Shown here: piece by piece, positions 42,266 to 50,895 of the stretch
How the letters are laid out: the number at the start of each line of letters is the position of its first letter
Numbering within the stretch: position 1 is the stretch's first letter
Source of the DNA: Cognatundibacterium rugosum
GTDB lineage: Bacteria; Pseudomonadota; Gammaproteobacteria; Burkholderiales; Burkholderiaceae_D
Reading direction: 5' to 3'
Assembly (NCBI RefSeq): GCF_014284365.1
Contig: NZ_JACOGG010000017.1
Coordinates: 1-64,000 of the forward strand
DNA: 64,000 bases
Position numbers and translations under genes: made by a program
Notes under the pieces: model-generated
Databases searched by the model: none
Seen by the model: the letters and a program-made list of their open reading frames with translations, nothing else
What the model was told of the DNA's origin: nothing

Positions 42266-42267
42266 AT
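42248..42267 (+). promoter_or_regulatory. dnaE promoter; transcript probably leaderless
   Basis: The -10 box TAGAAT (42254-42259) ends six bases before the dnaE ATG at 42266, so transcription would begin at or next to the start codon. No Shine-Dalgarno exists upstream. The 20-mer gcgcggTAGAATagcgggat matches the pyrF promoter at 18 of 20 positions. The -35 region is weak. Confidence 0.55.
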
Positions 42268-45200
42268 GACTACAGAATTGATAATTTCTCCCGACCAGAC
42301 CGTGACGCCTGAGGCCAGCGGCCCGCGCGATCCCCAATTTGTGCACTTACGTGTCCACTCAGAATATTCTATCGTGGATGGTTTGGTGCGCATCGACGAT
42401 GTGATCAAGGCCGCAGTCAAGGACAAGCAGCCTGCGCTGGCGGTGACCGATCTGGCCAATTTGTTTGGGATGGTGAAGTTTTATAAAGCCGCGCGTGGCA
42501 AGGGCATGAAGCCTATCGCCGGCTGCGATGTCTGGATCAGCAATGACAATGACCGCGATAAGCCTACCCGCATGCTGCTGTTGGTGAAAAACCGCCAGGG
42601 CTATTTGCAGTTGTGTGAATTGCTGGCGATGGCCTGGCTGACCAATCAGCATCGTGGCCGCGCTGAGCTGCGTATTGAATGGCTGAAGCAATTACAGGAC
42701 AGCGGTGCCGGCGGCAATCTGATCGCTTTATCCGGCGCGCATTTTGGTGATGTCGGTACCGCGATTGATAATGGCAATATCGCGCTGGCCGAGCAATTAG
42801 CGCTTCAATGGGAAAGCATCTTCCCGCGCCACTTTTATATCGAGATACAACGGGCTGGTCAGCCGAATATGGACAACCATGTGCGTGCTGCGGTGGCACT
42901 GGCGGGCCGTTTGCGCCTGCCGGTGGTGGCCACCCATCCGGTGCAATTCCTGAGTAAAGACGATTTCACTGCGCATGAGGCGCGGGTCTGTATCGCGGAA
43001 GGCGATATGCTCGCCAATGGCCGCCGGGTGCGCCGCTTCAATGAACAGCAATGTTTTAAAACCCAGCAAGAGATGCAGACCTTGTTTGCGGATTTGCCGG
43101 TAGCATTGAAAAATTCGGTAGAGATCGCCAAGCGCTGTAATCTGACGCTGGAACTGGGTAAGCCTAAGCTGCCGGATTTCCCAACGCCGGACGGAATGAG
43201 CCTGAATGATTTTCTGATGTTTGAAGCGCAGCGCGGGCTGGAATTCCGTCTGCAGCATTTGTTCCCGAATGAAGAAAAACGCGAAAAAGAGCGGCCACGC
43301 TATGAAGCGCGTCTCAAGTTTGAAACCGATACCATCATCAAGATGGGCTTCCCCGGTTACTTCCTGATCGTGGCGGACTTTATTCAATGGGCCAAAAATA
43401 ATGGCGTACCGGTGGGGCCAGGCCGTGGTTCCGGTGCGGGCTCGCTGGTCGCGTATTCGCTGTTGATTACCGACCTCGATCCGCTGCAATACAATTTGCT
43501 GTTCGAACGTTTCCTGAATCCTGAACGCGTTTCCATGCCCGACTTCGATATCGATTTTTGTCAAGAAGGCCGAGACCGCGTGATTCAGTATGTGAAAGAC
43601 CGCTACGGCAAGGACGCCGTGTCGCAGATTGCGACCTTCGGTACCATGGCGGCCAAAGGCGCAATCCGTGACGTGGGGCGGGTGCTGGATTTTGGCTACA
43701 TGTTCTGCGATGGCGTGTCTAAGCTGATTCCGTTTAAACCGGGCAAACAGGTCACGATTGCTGAGGCGATCGTCGAAGAGCCTTTGCTGGCTGAGCGTCA
43801 GGAAAACGAGGAAGAGGTGAAAACCTTGCTCGATCTGGCGCAGCAGGTAGAAGGCATCACCCGTAACATCGGTATGCATGCGGGTGGTGTGTTGATTGCG
43901 CCCGGTAAGCTGACGGATTTTTGCCCGCTATATACCCAGGGTGGCGATTCCGGTGTGGTCTCGCAATATGATAAAGACGACGTGGAAGCGGTCGGTCTGG
44001 TCAAGTTCGACTTTTTGGGTCTGACTACACTGACGATACTGGATCGCGCGGTGCGTTACATCAAAATGCTGGACCCGGCGCTGCAAGACTTTGATCTGGC
44101 TAAGCTGCCGCTGGATGACCGCGCATCCTATGACTTACTGACCAAGGCCAAAACTGTAGCTGTATTCCAGCTGGAAAGCCGCGGCATGCAGGGCATGCTG
44201 AAAGATGCGCGCCCAGATCGCTTTGAAGACATTATCGCGCTGGTGGCTTTGTATCGTCCGGGTCCTATGGATCTGATTCCTGACTTCTGCAAACGTAAGC
44301 ACGGTGAAAAATTCGATTATCCTGATCCGCGTACTGAGGGCATTTTGTCTGAAACCTACGGCATCATGGTGTATCAGGAGCAGGTCATGCAGATGGCGCA
44401 GGTGGTTGGTGGCTACTCGCTGGGTGGCGCTGACTTACTGCGTCGTGCTATGGGTAAGAAAAAAGCCGAGGAAATGGCGGAGCACCGTAAGATTTTCCGT
44501 GAAGGTGCGGCCAAGGGCGGTTTGTCTGAGCAAAAAGCCGACGAGATTTTCGATTTGATGGAAAAATTCGCGGGTTACGGCTTCAACAAATCCCATGCGG
44601 CAGCTTACGCGCTGCTGTCTTACCACACCGCTTATCTGAAAGCTCATCACCCGGCCGCGTTCATGGCAGCCAATATGTCGCTCGCGATGGATGATACCGA
44701 TAAGGTCAAAATCCTGGTTGAAGACGCGATGGATATCTGCAAGCTCAAGATGCTGCCGCCGGATATCAATCAGTCTGACTACCGCTTTATGCCGGTTGGC
44801 GAGCCAGGCAAAAAAGCGACTCAGATCCGCTATGGTCTGGGCGCAGTCAAGGGGTCTGGCCAAAACGCAATTGAAAACATCGTTGCTGCACGTGAGGCCG
44901 ACGGACCATTCAAGGATTTATTCGATTTCTGCAAACGCGTCGATAAGCGCCAGGTCAACCGCCGTACCATAGAGTCGCTGATACGTGCGGGTGCGATGGA
45001 TAGTCTGGGCAAAGACCGCGCGGTGTTGCTGGCTACGGTGTCCCTAGCGATAGAGGCGGCAGAGCAGGCCGATGCAGCCGCCAATCAGGTCAGTCTGTTT
45101 GGTGATGACGATGATCTGATCCCGCCACCGGAATACATCAGTGTGCCACATTGGACCGATAAAAAACGGCTGACTGAAGAGAAGCTGGCGCTGGGCTTTT

Positions 45201-45784
45201 ATTTGTCGGGGCATTTGTTTGATTCCTATGCGCCGGAAGTGCGTCAGTTCATCAAGACCACACTCGCCAAAGTTGAACCTTCGCGCGATTTGCGTATGAT
45301 CTGCGGCATCATCACCGGCGTACGTACCCAGATGACCCAGCGCGGCAAGCTGATGGTGGTGACGCTGGATGACAGCACCGCGGTGGTGGAAGTCACGGTT
45401 TACAGCGAACTGATGGAAGAATTTAAGTCGCTGCTGAAAGAAGATGAGTTTTTAGCGGTATTGGGCAAGGTATCGGAAGACCGTTTTTCTGGTGGTATGC
45501 GTATCTCGGCAGAAAAGCTGATGGACATAGGCCGTGCACGTGTGCAGTTCTCGCAAGGCTTACGCTTGAATCTGGATGCCAGCACGGATACTAAAAAATT
45601 ACAGGAACTGCTTAAGCCGCATCTGAATCCCGATGGTTGTCCTGTCGTGGTGAATTACCAAAATGCGCAAGCCAGCGCAGAGTTGTATCTGTCTGACCAG
45701 TGGCGCGTGAATCCGGATGACACGCTGCGCGCGAATCTGGCAGAGTGGCTGTCGGCGAAAAACGTGAATATTGATTATGCATGA
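42266..45784 (+). CDS. dnaE: DNA polymerase III alpha subunit
   Basis: The 1172-residue replicative polymerase has an N-terminal PHP domain (HLRVHSEYSIVDG, about residues 27-39). Palm-domain catalytic aspartates lie in MPDFDIDFCQEGRDR, and the nucleotide-binding GPGRGSGAGSLVAYSL comes just before. The fingers contain YRPGPMDLIPDFCKRK, with helix-hairpin-helix and OB-fold regions at the C-terminus. The length is that of DnaE1. The N-terminus is about 20 residues longer than in many homologues, and the ATG sits directly at the promoter; GTG 42302 is an alternative start. The next gene overlaps its 3' end. Confidence 0.97.
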   Translation: MTTELIISPDQTVTPEASGPRDPQFVHLRVHSEYSIVDGLVRIDDVIKAAVKDKQPALAVTDLANLFGMVKFYKAARGKGMKPIAGCDVWISNDNDRDKPTRMLLLVKNRQGYLQLCELLAMAWLTNQHRGRAELRIEWLKQLQDSGAGGNLIALSGAHFGDVGTAIDNGNIALAEQLALQWESIFPRHFYIEIQRAGQPNMDNHVRAAVALAGRLRLPVVATHPVQFLSKDDFTAHEARVCIAEGDMLANGRRVRRFNEQQCFKTQQEMQTLFADLPVALKNSVEIAKRCNLTLELGKPKLPDFPTPDGMSLNDFLMFEAQRGLEFRLQHLFPNEEKREKERPRYEARLKFETDTIIKMGFPGYFLIVADFIQWAKNNGVPVGPGRGSGAGSLVAYSLLITDLDPLQYNLLFERFLNPERVSMPDFDIDFCQEGRDRVIQYVKDRYGKDAVSQIATFGTMAAKGAIRDVGRVLDFGYMFCDGVSKLIPFKPGKQVTIAEAIVEEPLLAERQENEEEVKTLLDLAQQVEGITRNIGMHAGGVLIAPGKLTDFCPLYTQGGDSGVVSQYDKDDVEAVGLVKFDFLGLTTLTILDRAVRYIKMLDPALQDFDLAKLPLDDRASYDLLTKAKTVAVFQLESRGMQGMLKDARPDRFEDIIALVALYRPGPMDLIPDFCKRKHGEKFDYPDPRTEGILSETYGIMVYQEQVMQMAQVVGGYSLGGADLLRRAMGKKKAEEMAEHRKIFREGAAKGGLSEQKADEIFDLMEKFAGYGFNKSHAAAYALLSYHTAYLKAHHPAAFMAANMSLAMDDTDKVKILVEDAMDICKLKMLPPDINQSDYRFMPVGEPGKKATQIRYGLGAVKGSGQNAIENIVAAREADGPFKDLFDFCKRVDKRQVNRRTIESLIRAGAMDSLGKDRAVLLATVSLAIEAAEQADAAANQVSLFGDDDDLIPPPEYISVPHWTDKKRLTEEKLALGFYLSGHLFDSYAPEVRQFIKTTLAKVEPSRDLRMICGIITGVRTQMTQRGKLMVVTLDDSTAVVEVTVYSELMEEFKSLLKEDEFLAVLGKVSEDRFSGGMRISAEKLMDIGRARVQFSQGLRLNLDASTDTKKLQELLKPHLNPDGCPVVVNYQNAQASAELYLSDQWRVNPDDTLRANLAEWLSAKNVNIDYA

Positions 45785-47081
45785 CACTATCCATAGCGCT
45801 GCCAGTACCACTACGCCAATGACAGCGCGCAGCGATTGGCCTGAGCAAGTTGCGGTATGGTTACCGCTGACGCTGTTTTTCCCTGTGGCCTGGATGTACA
45901 CTGGTGTGGTGTTGTTTTATGTCAGCCTGCTGATAGCGGGAAATTGGCAACAGAAATGGCAGCGGCTGCGCCAACATCCCATGCTGATCCCTATCCTGGG
46001 CCTGTCGGTGGTGACGGCCTTGGTGGCTGCGCTGCATGGGAAACCAGACGGGGCCCAACAGGAATTCTGGCCTGCATTTGGCCATTACCAGACCTACCTG
46101 TTTCTGTTGCCCTTCCTGACTTTGCAAGCCGGTGCCTGGCAGAACAGGGCATTGAGCGTGTTTTTTGGTGGCGCCACGCTGGCGGCTTTTTTGTTTGTAC
46201 TCTCCAGTCTGCATCTGCTGCCGGATGTAACGCTGTTCCGCAGCTATGTCGTCTACCTCGGCAATAAATCTATCCTGCTTGGCATGTTGCTGGCGGTTGC
46301 CAGTGGCTGGCTGTTATGTGGACTGGTGGCCAGAGAAAAAAATAGCGCAGCACAGTGGCTGCAGTTTTTGTTTATCACGGCAGTGATGCTCTTGCTGTCC
46401 AAAACCCGCACCGCGCTGGTGATCTGGGTGATGATGCTGTTATTGATGATGCTGAGCAGGCTGCGCTGGAATTGGCGTAGCTTGGCGATCGCGGCTTTAC
46501 CATTGCTGGCGGCTATTGGTCTGTGGCAATATGCGCTCAGCCAGCCACGTCCACCCAGCTGTGTCGTGAATGCGGTGCAGGCTGCTCCTTGGGAAAAAGT
46601 GCGTTTGCGTGGCGTCTGTACTTTGCAGCAGGTAAGGGATTTTTCGGAAGGCAGACGTACTGGTGACGACGACGGGATGCGTACTGAGCTGTATCGGGTG
46701 ACCTCAGGTTTGATTGCGGAAGCACCGTGGAGCGGCCACGGCATCGGCAGTTGGATGCCCTTGTATCGTGAACGTGCGCAGGGCTTGTCCAGCGCGACGA
46801 TGACGACGCCGCATAGCGACTATTTATTGTATCTGACAGAAACCGGCGTGCTGGGCCTGTTGGCCTTGTTGCTGATTTATGCGCAGCAAGCGCGCTTAGC
46901 TTGGCAGTTCAGCCGCAGTTCCGCTGAGGATCAGCGTAGGCTTGCGATGCCACTGGCGATGCTGAGCTTAAGTATGGTTTGTGGTGCAGCGTTTAATGCG
47001 ATCCTGCGCGATGGTGTGTTTGCGATGGCTTTCCTGATCTTGCTGGCAGTGTTGTTGGCCGGTGCCAGGCGCAGGGTTTGA
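45777..47081 (+). CDS. O-antigen ligase-like (Wzy_C/WaaL family) membrane protein
   Basis: From ATG 45777 the product is 434 residues with about ten membrane helices. A large periplasmic loop (about 255-340) includes GHGIGSWMPLYRERAQG and TTPHSDYLLYLTETG, the Wzy_C/WaaL loop pattern with conserved His and Arg. Members join O-antigen to lipid A-core or polymerise glycans in the inner membrane. Its start overlaps the end of dnaE by 8 bp, so it is probably cotranscribed with it. It is followed by msbA and waaF, also envelope genes. Confidence 0.85.
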   Translation: MHDTIHSAASTTTPMTARSDWPEQVAVWLPLTLFFPVAWMYTGVVLFYVSLLIAGNWQQKWQRLRQHPMLIPILGLSVVTALVAALHGKPDGAQQEFWPAFGHYQTYLFLLPFLTLQAGAWQNRALSVFFGGATLAAFLFVLSSLHLLPDVTLFRSYVVYLGNKSILLGMLLAVASGWLLCGLVAREKNSAAQWLQFLFITAVMLLLSKTRTALVIWVMMLLLMMLSRLRWNWRSLAIAALPLLAAIGLWQYALSQPRPPSCVVNAVQAAPWEKVRLRGVCTLQQVRDFSEGRRTGDDDGMRTELYRVTSGLIAEAPWSGHGIGSWMPLYRERAQGLSSATMTTPHSDYLLYLTETGVLGLLALLLIYAQQARLAWQFSRSSAEDQRRLAMPLAMLSLSMVCGAAFNAILRDGVFAMAFLILLAVLLAGARRRV

Positions 47082-47144
47082 GGCTGAGCGCCAGTATCAA
47101 CTCAGGCGGTCAGAGCGCAGCGTAGTTTAAAACGGGATTCAGGT

Positions 47145-47173
47145 GACGGGGCAGCGCCCCGTCTTTTATTTTT
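47145..47173 (+). terminator. Rho-independent terminator after the ligase-like gene
   Basis: GACGGGGC and GCCCCGTC (47145-47152, 47156-47163) form a perfect 8-bp GC-rich stem with a three-base loop, followed by TTTTATTTTTT. Confidence 0.93.
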
Positions 47174-47285
47174 TCAGGAGGGCTGCGGTGCACGCTATCC
47201 TGTGACGTATGGGTGAAGCAGATGTTTGTGCTTCTCTTGCCGTCCGGATCGTGCTGGATAACAGCCTTCTCAGGATTTACACATT

Positions 47286-49034
47286 ATGGCAACACTCAAT
47301 CAATCGATCACCAACCGCCTGTGGCAAGCGCTGTGGCAGTACAAGGCCTATTTGTTCCTGACCGTGCTGACGATGATAGGCACGGCACTGACTGAGGTTG
47401 CGCTGCCACGCGGGTTAGGTTATTTGCTGGATAATGGCTTTCATACGCGTGCAGACGTACCGGCAAAGGAATTCCAGATCTGGTATGTGCCGGTCGGTTT
47501 AATCGGGATTTTTTTGTTTCGTGGTATCTGTACTTTTATCACCAGTTATCTGATGAGTCGCATTGCGATCAATCTGCTCAATGATTTGCGCGCTCAGGTA
47601 TTTCGTAAGCTGATGCTGGTGCCGGTCGGGTTTTATCACAAAGAATCCAGCGGCCGCATCATCAATACCATCATGTTCGAAGCGCAGCAAATCGTGGAGA
47701 TGATCAAGGTCTCGATCACTACGCTGTTCCGTGACTCGCTCACGGTGCTGGCGCTGATGTCTTATCTGATTTGGCTGAACTGGAAGCTGACCCTGGTCAC
47801 GCTGATCCTGATACCCGGTATTTCTGTGCTGGTGCGTTCAGTCAGTAAACGCTTACGCCGTCTGAACCAGCAGCAGCTGGATCTGAATGGCGAACTGACG
47901 CAGGTGATAGAAGAAAGTACCCGCGCCCATCAGGTGATACGCATCTTCGGCGGACAAGCCTATGAACAGCAGCGCTTTGAAGAGAAAAACAACAAGCTCG
48001 GTAACTATGCGCTGAAAACTACGGTGGCGGTCGCATTTACTACACCACTGACGCAGTTGCTGGCATCGGTCGCGATTTCTATCGTGATCGTACTGGCCCT
48101 GATACAAAGTCGGGCAGATGTGACGACGGTGGGTGATTTTGTGGAATTCATTACCGCGATGCTGATGTTGTTGACGCCTTTAAAGAAGCTGGCTGATTTG
48201 AATGGTCCTATGCAGCGTGGCATGGCGGCTGCGGAATCGGTATTTGGCATGGTCGATACTGCGGGTGAAGACTTGGCAGGACAGCGCTTACCACAGCGTG
48301 CGCAGGGCGCGCTGCGTTTCGAGCAAGTTGGTTTCAGCTATGCAGGGCAAGAGCAGGAAGCCTTAAAGCATATTGATCTGGAGGTGCAGGCGGGCGAAAC
48401 CATTGCCCTGGTCGGCATGTCAGGCGGTGGTAAAACCTCGCTGGTCAATCTGGTGCCGCGGTTTTATGCGCCGACCCAGGGCCGCATACTGCTCGATGGC
48501 GTCGCCTTATCGGATATCGCGCTCGATAGTCTGCGTAGCCAGATTGCCATGGTCAGTCAGAATGTGGTGCTGTTTGATGACAGCATCGCTGCCAATATTG
48601 CGTACGGCGATACAGCACCGGATCAGGCCAGAATCGACAATGCTGTCAGGGCTGCGCATTTGACTGAAGTGGTGGCGGAATTGCCTGAAGGTTTGCAGAC
48701 CCGCATCGGCGATAACGGCATGCGCTTGTCCGGTGGGCAGCGTCAGCGTCTGGCGATCGCGCGCGCGATTTACAAAGACGCGCCTATCCTGATTTTGGAT
48801 GAAGCCACGTCTGCGTTGGACAACGAATCTGAGCGCGCCGTACAGGCTGCGCTGGATGAGCTGATGCAGGGTCGTACTACCTTAGTGATTGCTCACCGTC
48901 TGTCGACGATAGAACGTGCAAGCCGCATCGCGGTGATGGTGGAAGGGCAGATTGTTGAAGTAGGTACTCACGCAGAGTTACTGAAAAAAGAAGCTGTATA
49001 TGCGAATCTGCATCGCTTACAATTTGCAGCCTGA
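47286..49034 (+). CDS. msbA: Lipid A export ABC transporter MsbA
   Basis: This 582-residue half-transporter has a six-helix membrane domain (about 20-310) and a nucleotide-binding domain: Walker A GMSGGGKTS, Q-loop MVSQNVVLF, signature LSGGQRQRLAIARA and Walker B ILILDEATSALD, then the switch IAHRLST. It acts as a homodimer flipping lipid A-core (or related lipids) across the inner membrane. Placement before waaF and after an O-antigen ligase gene supports MsbA rather than another exporter of the family. Confidence 0.93.
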   Translation: MATLNQSITNRLWQALWQYKAYLFLTVLTMIGTALTEVALPRGLGYLLDNGFHTRADVPAKEFQIWYVPVGLIGIFLFRGICTFITSYLMSRIAINLLNDLRAQVFRKLMLVPVGFYHKESSGRIINTIMFEAQQIVEMIKVSITTLFRDSLTVLALMSYLIWLNWKLTLVTLILIPGISVLVRSVSKRLRRLNQQQLDLNGELTQVIEESTRAHQVIRIFGGQAYEQQRFEEKNNKLGNYALKTTVAVAFTTPLTQLLASVAISIVIVLALIQSRADVTTVGDFVEFITAMLMLLTPLKKLADLNGPMQRGMAAAESVFGMVDTAGEDLAGQRLPQRAQGALRFEQVGFSYAGQEQEALKHIDLEVQAGETIALVGMSGGGKTSLVNLVPRFYAPTQGRILLDGVALSDIALDSLRSQIAMVSQNVVLFDDSIAANIAYGDTAPDQARIDNAVRAAHLTEVVAELPEGLQTRIGDNGMRLSGGQRQRLAIARAIYKDAPILILDEATSALDNESERAVQAALDELMQGRTTLVIAHRLSTIERASRIAVMVEGQIVEVGTHAELLKKEAVYANLHRLQFAA

Positions 49035-49059
49035 CAAGATTACTCAACAGGAGATCAGG

Positions 49060-49116
49060 ATGCCCATCGCCTATATGCAGTCTTTGGCGATGCGCATCCG
49101 GTATGCAGCCGCATGA
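49060..49116 (+). CDS. 18-codon leader ORF coupled to waaF
   Basis: The frame MPIAYMQSLAMRIRYAAA begins seven bases after a strong AGGAG and ends in a TGA that overlaps the waaF ATG (ATGA at 49113-49116). waaF itself lacks its own good ribosome site, so its translation probably depends on ribosomes finishing this ORF. It could also be the remains of a lost gene start. The peptide has no recognised function. Confidence 0.55.
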   Translation: MPIAYMQSLAMRIRYAAA

Positions 49117-50162
49117 AACAGAAACATAGCCTTGCCCCGCGCCTGCTGGTGATCGCACCGAACTGGATAGGCGATGCCGTGATGGCGCAGCCCTTATTGC
49201 AGCTACTCAGGCAGCAGCAGCCGGACGCCATCATCGATGTGCTGGCACCAGCCTGGGTCGCTCCGGTGTTGCGCGCCATGGCGGAAATTAATGAGATCAT
49301 ACAGACCCCGTTCCAGCATGGGGCTCTACAGCTGAAAGAGCGCTGGCGTTTTGCGCAGCAGTTGCGCGCGCGTAGCTATAGCGCCGCCTATGTTTTACCA
49401 AATACGATTAAATTTGCGCTGATTCCCTGGATGGCGGGTATTCCGCTGCGCGTCGGTTATCGTGGTGAAAGCCGTTATGGCCTGATCAACCGCATGCACT
49501 ATGACGATAAATCGGCGCCGCGTCCCATGGTGCCGTTTTATGCTGCTCTGGCTTTTTCACCCTCTCGGGAATTGCCAGCACAGCCGCCTCAACCTCAGCT
49601 GACGCTGGATGCCGCGAGTATCGCTGCAGTACTGGCTGAGCTTAAGCTGGACGCCGGTAAGCCATTGGTCGTGATGGCACCCGGTGCCGAATTTGGCCCG
49701 GCCAAGCGCTGGCCGGAACAACATTTCGCGACGCTGGCGCAGCAGATACAGCAAAGCGACAAGGAGGTTCAGGTCGTATTGCTGGGTTCCGGCAAAGATG
49801 TTGAAGTCTGCGATAGCATCGCAGCGCTGGCACCGCAGGTGACACAACTGGCGGGTAAAACCAGCCTGTATCAGGCAGTCGCGCTGATCGCGGCGGCAAC
49901 GGCGGTGGTGAGTAATGATTCCGGCTTGCTGCATATCGCTTCTGCGTTTAACCGGCCGGTACTCGCGATCTACGGCCCAACCGATCCCGATCACGCGCCG
50001 CCATTTTCCAGCGTGGCGCATTCTTTCTCTCTGCGTCTGGATTGCGCACCTTGCCGTCAGCGCGTTTGTCCGCTCGGTCATCAGGATTGCATGCAAAAGC
50101 TGTTGCCAGATCAGCTCTGGCAGCCTTTGCAGCAGATACTGCAGGCAAGGGAGACCGCATGA
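49113..50162 (+). CDS. waaF: ADP-heptose:LPS heptosyltransferase II
   Basis: This 349-residue GT9 (GT-B fold) enzyme adds the second heptose to the LPS inner core on the cytoplasmic side. WaaF markers include the N-terminal LLVIAPNWIGDAVMAQPLL, GYRGESRYGLIN, the APGAEFGPAKRWP donor-site block and SNDSGLLHIASAFNRPVLAI. Near the C-terminus is CAPCRQRVCPLGHQDCM, the Cys-rich end typical of WaaF. It overlaps the leader ORF upstream and the regulator gene downstream, each by four bases. Confidence 0.95.
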   Translation: MKQKHSLAPRLLVIAPNWIGDAVMAQPLLQLLRQQQPDAIIDVLAPAWVAPVLRAMAEINEIIQTPFQHGALQLKERWRFAQQLRARSYSAAYVLPNTIKFALIPWMAGIPLRVGYRGESRYGLINRMHYDDKSAPRPMVPFYAALAFSPSRELPAQPPQPQLTLDAASIAAVLAELKLDAGKPLVVMAPGAEFGPAKRWPEQHFATLAQQIQQSDKEVQVVLLGSGKDVEVCDSIAALAPQVTQLAGKTSLYQAVALIAAATAVVSNDSGLLHIASAFNRPVLAIYGPTDPDHAPPFSSVAHSFSLRLDCAPCRQRVCPLGHQDCMQKLLPDQLWQPLQQILQARETA

Positions 50163-50752
50163 CTGAAGCCTTGCAGGAGAAAGGTCAGCTATTGTGGCTG
50201 ATGGAACAGGCGGCAGGTTGCGCCTTACCGGCTGGCGCACAGTTGCAACAGGCGGTCAGCCTTAGAAAAATCCAGAAAGGCCAGCAAGTATTTGCTGCCG
50301 GTGAATGGCAGCCCTATGTGTATGTGGTCAGAAAAGGCATTTTTAAACTGACTTATCTGTCTGAAAGCGGGCAGGAGTGGATTAAGTCCTTTATCGGTGA
50401 GGCGGGCTTTTTTGCCTGCCCGAATGTGCTTATCAGCGGCTTGAAAACAGATTTTTTCGTGACAGCGATTGAGGACAGTCAGATCGAGCAAGTTGATTAT
50501 GCGCTGCTAAAAAACCTGGCGGAGATGCATCCTGAATGGCAAAAAGCGATACGCGGTTTGCTGGAGTCCCACATCGTCAGAAAAGAACAACGCGAGCGCG
50601 AATTGCTGACCATGACGCCGGATGCACGCTATCTGTCATTTTTGCAACATTATCCTGAGATTGCTGCACGCGTACAATTACGTGATCTGGCCCATTATCT
50701 GGGAGTGACACCAGAAGCGTTGAGCCGGATACGTAAGCGTTTGCATCGCTGA
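50159..50752 (+). CDS. Crp/Fnr-family transcription regulator
   Basis: From ATG 50159, overlapping the waaF stop by ATGA, the product is 197 residues. A cyclic-nucleotide-type beta domain (about 30-125) reads FAAGEWQPYVYVVRKGIFKL. A C-terminal helix-turn-helix (about 155-195) includes RVQLRDLAHYLGVTPEALSR. The four N-terminal cysteines needed for an FNR iron-sulfur cluster are absent, and the Arg-Ser pocket for cAMP is not seen, so the ligand is unknown. Coupling to an LPS gene is unusual but may be chance. Confidence 0.85.
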   Translation: MTEALQEKGQLLWLMEQAAGCALPAGAQLQQAVSLRKIQKGQQVFAAGEWQPYVYVVRKGIFKLTYLSESGQEWIKSFIGEAGFFACPNVLISGLKTDFFVTAIEDSQIEQVDYALLKNLAEMHPEWQKAIRGLLESHIVRKEQRERELLTMTPDARYLSFLQHYPEIAARVQLRDLAHYLGVTPEALSRIRKRLHR

Positions 50753-50895
50753 ACACGATGAAACTCAGAATTTTTTCGATCACATTGCTGTACAATGCAT
50801 GACATAATCATTATAAAATTTCAATTACCTTTTTAATCTCTCTGAAACTTGCTCCACCTTTTTTCTATAGCTATACAGGCTTGGGGTGACGTGCT

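Noticed and set aside
42797-43879. 360-codon frame antisense to dnaE
   Set aside because: Long only because dnaE codon bias leaves the opposite frame open; His/Arg-rich sequence without motifs. The same applies to the antisense frames in glnS (40340-41740) and pepD (19977-20714).
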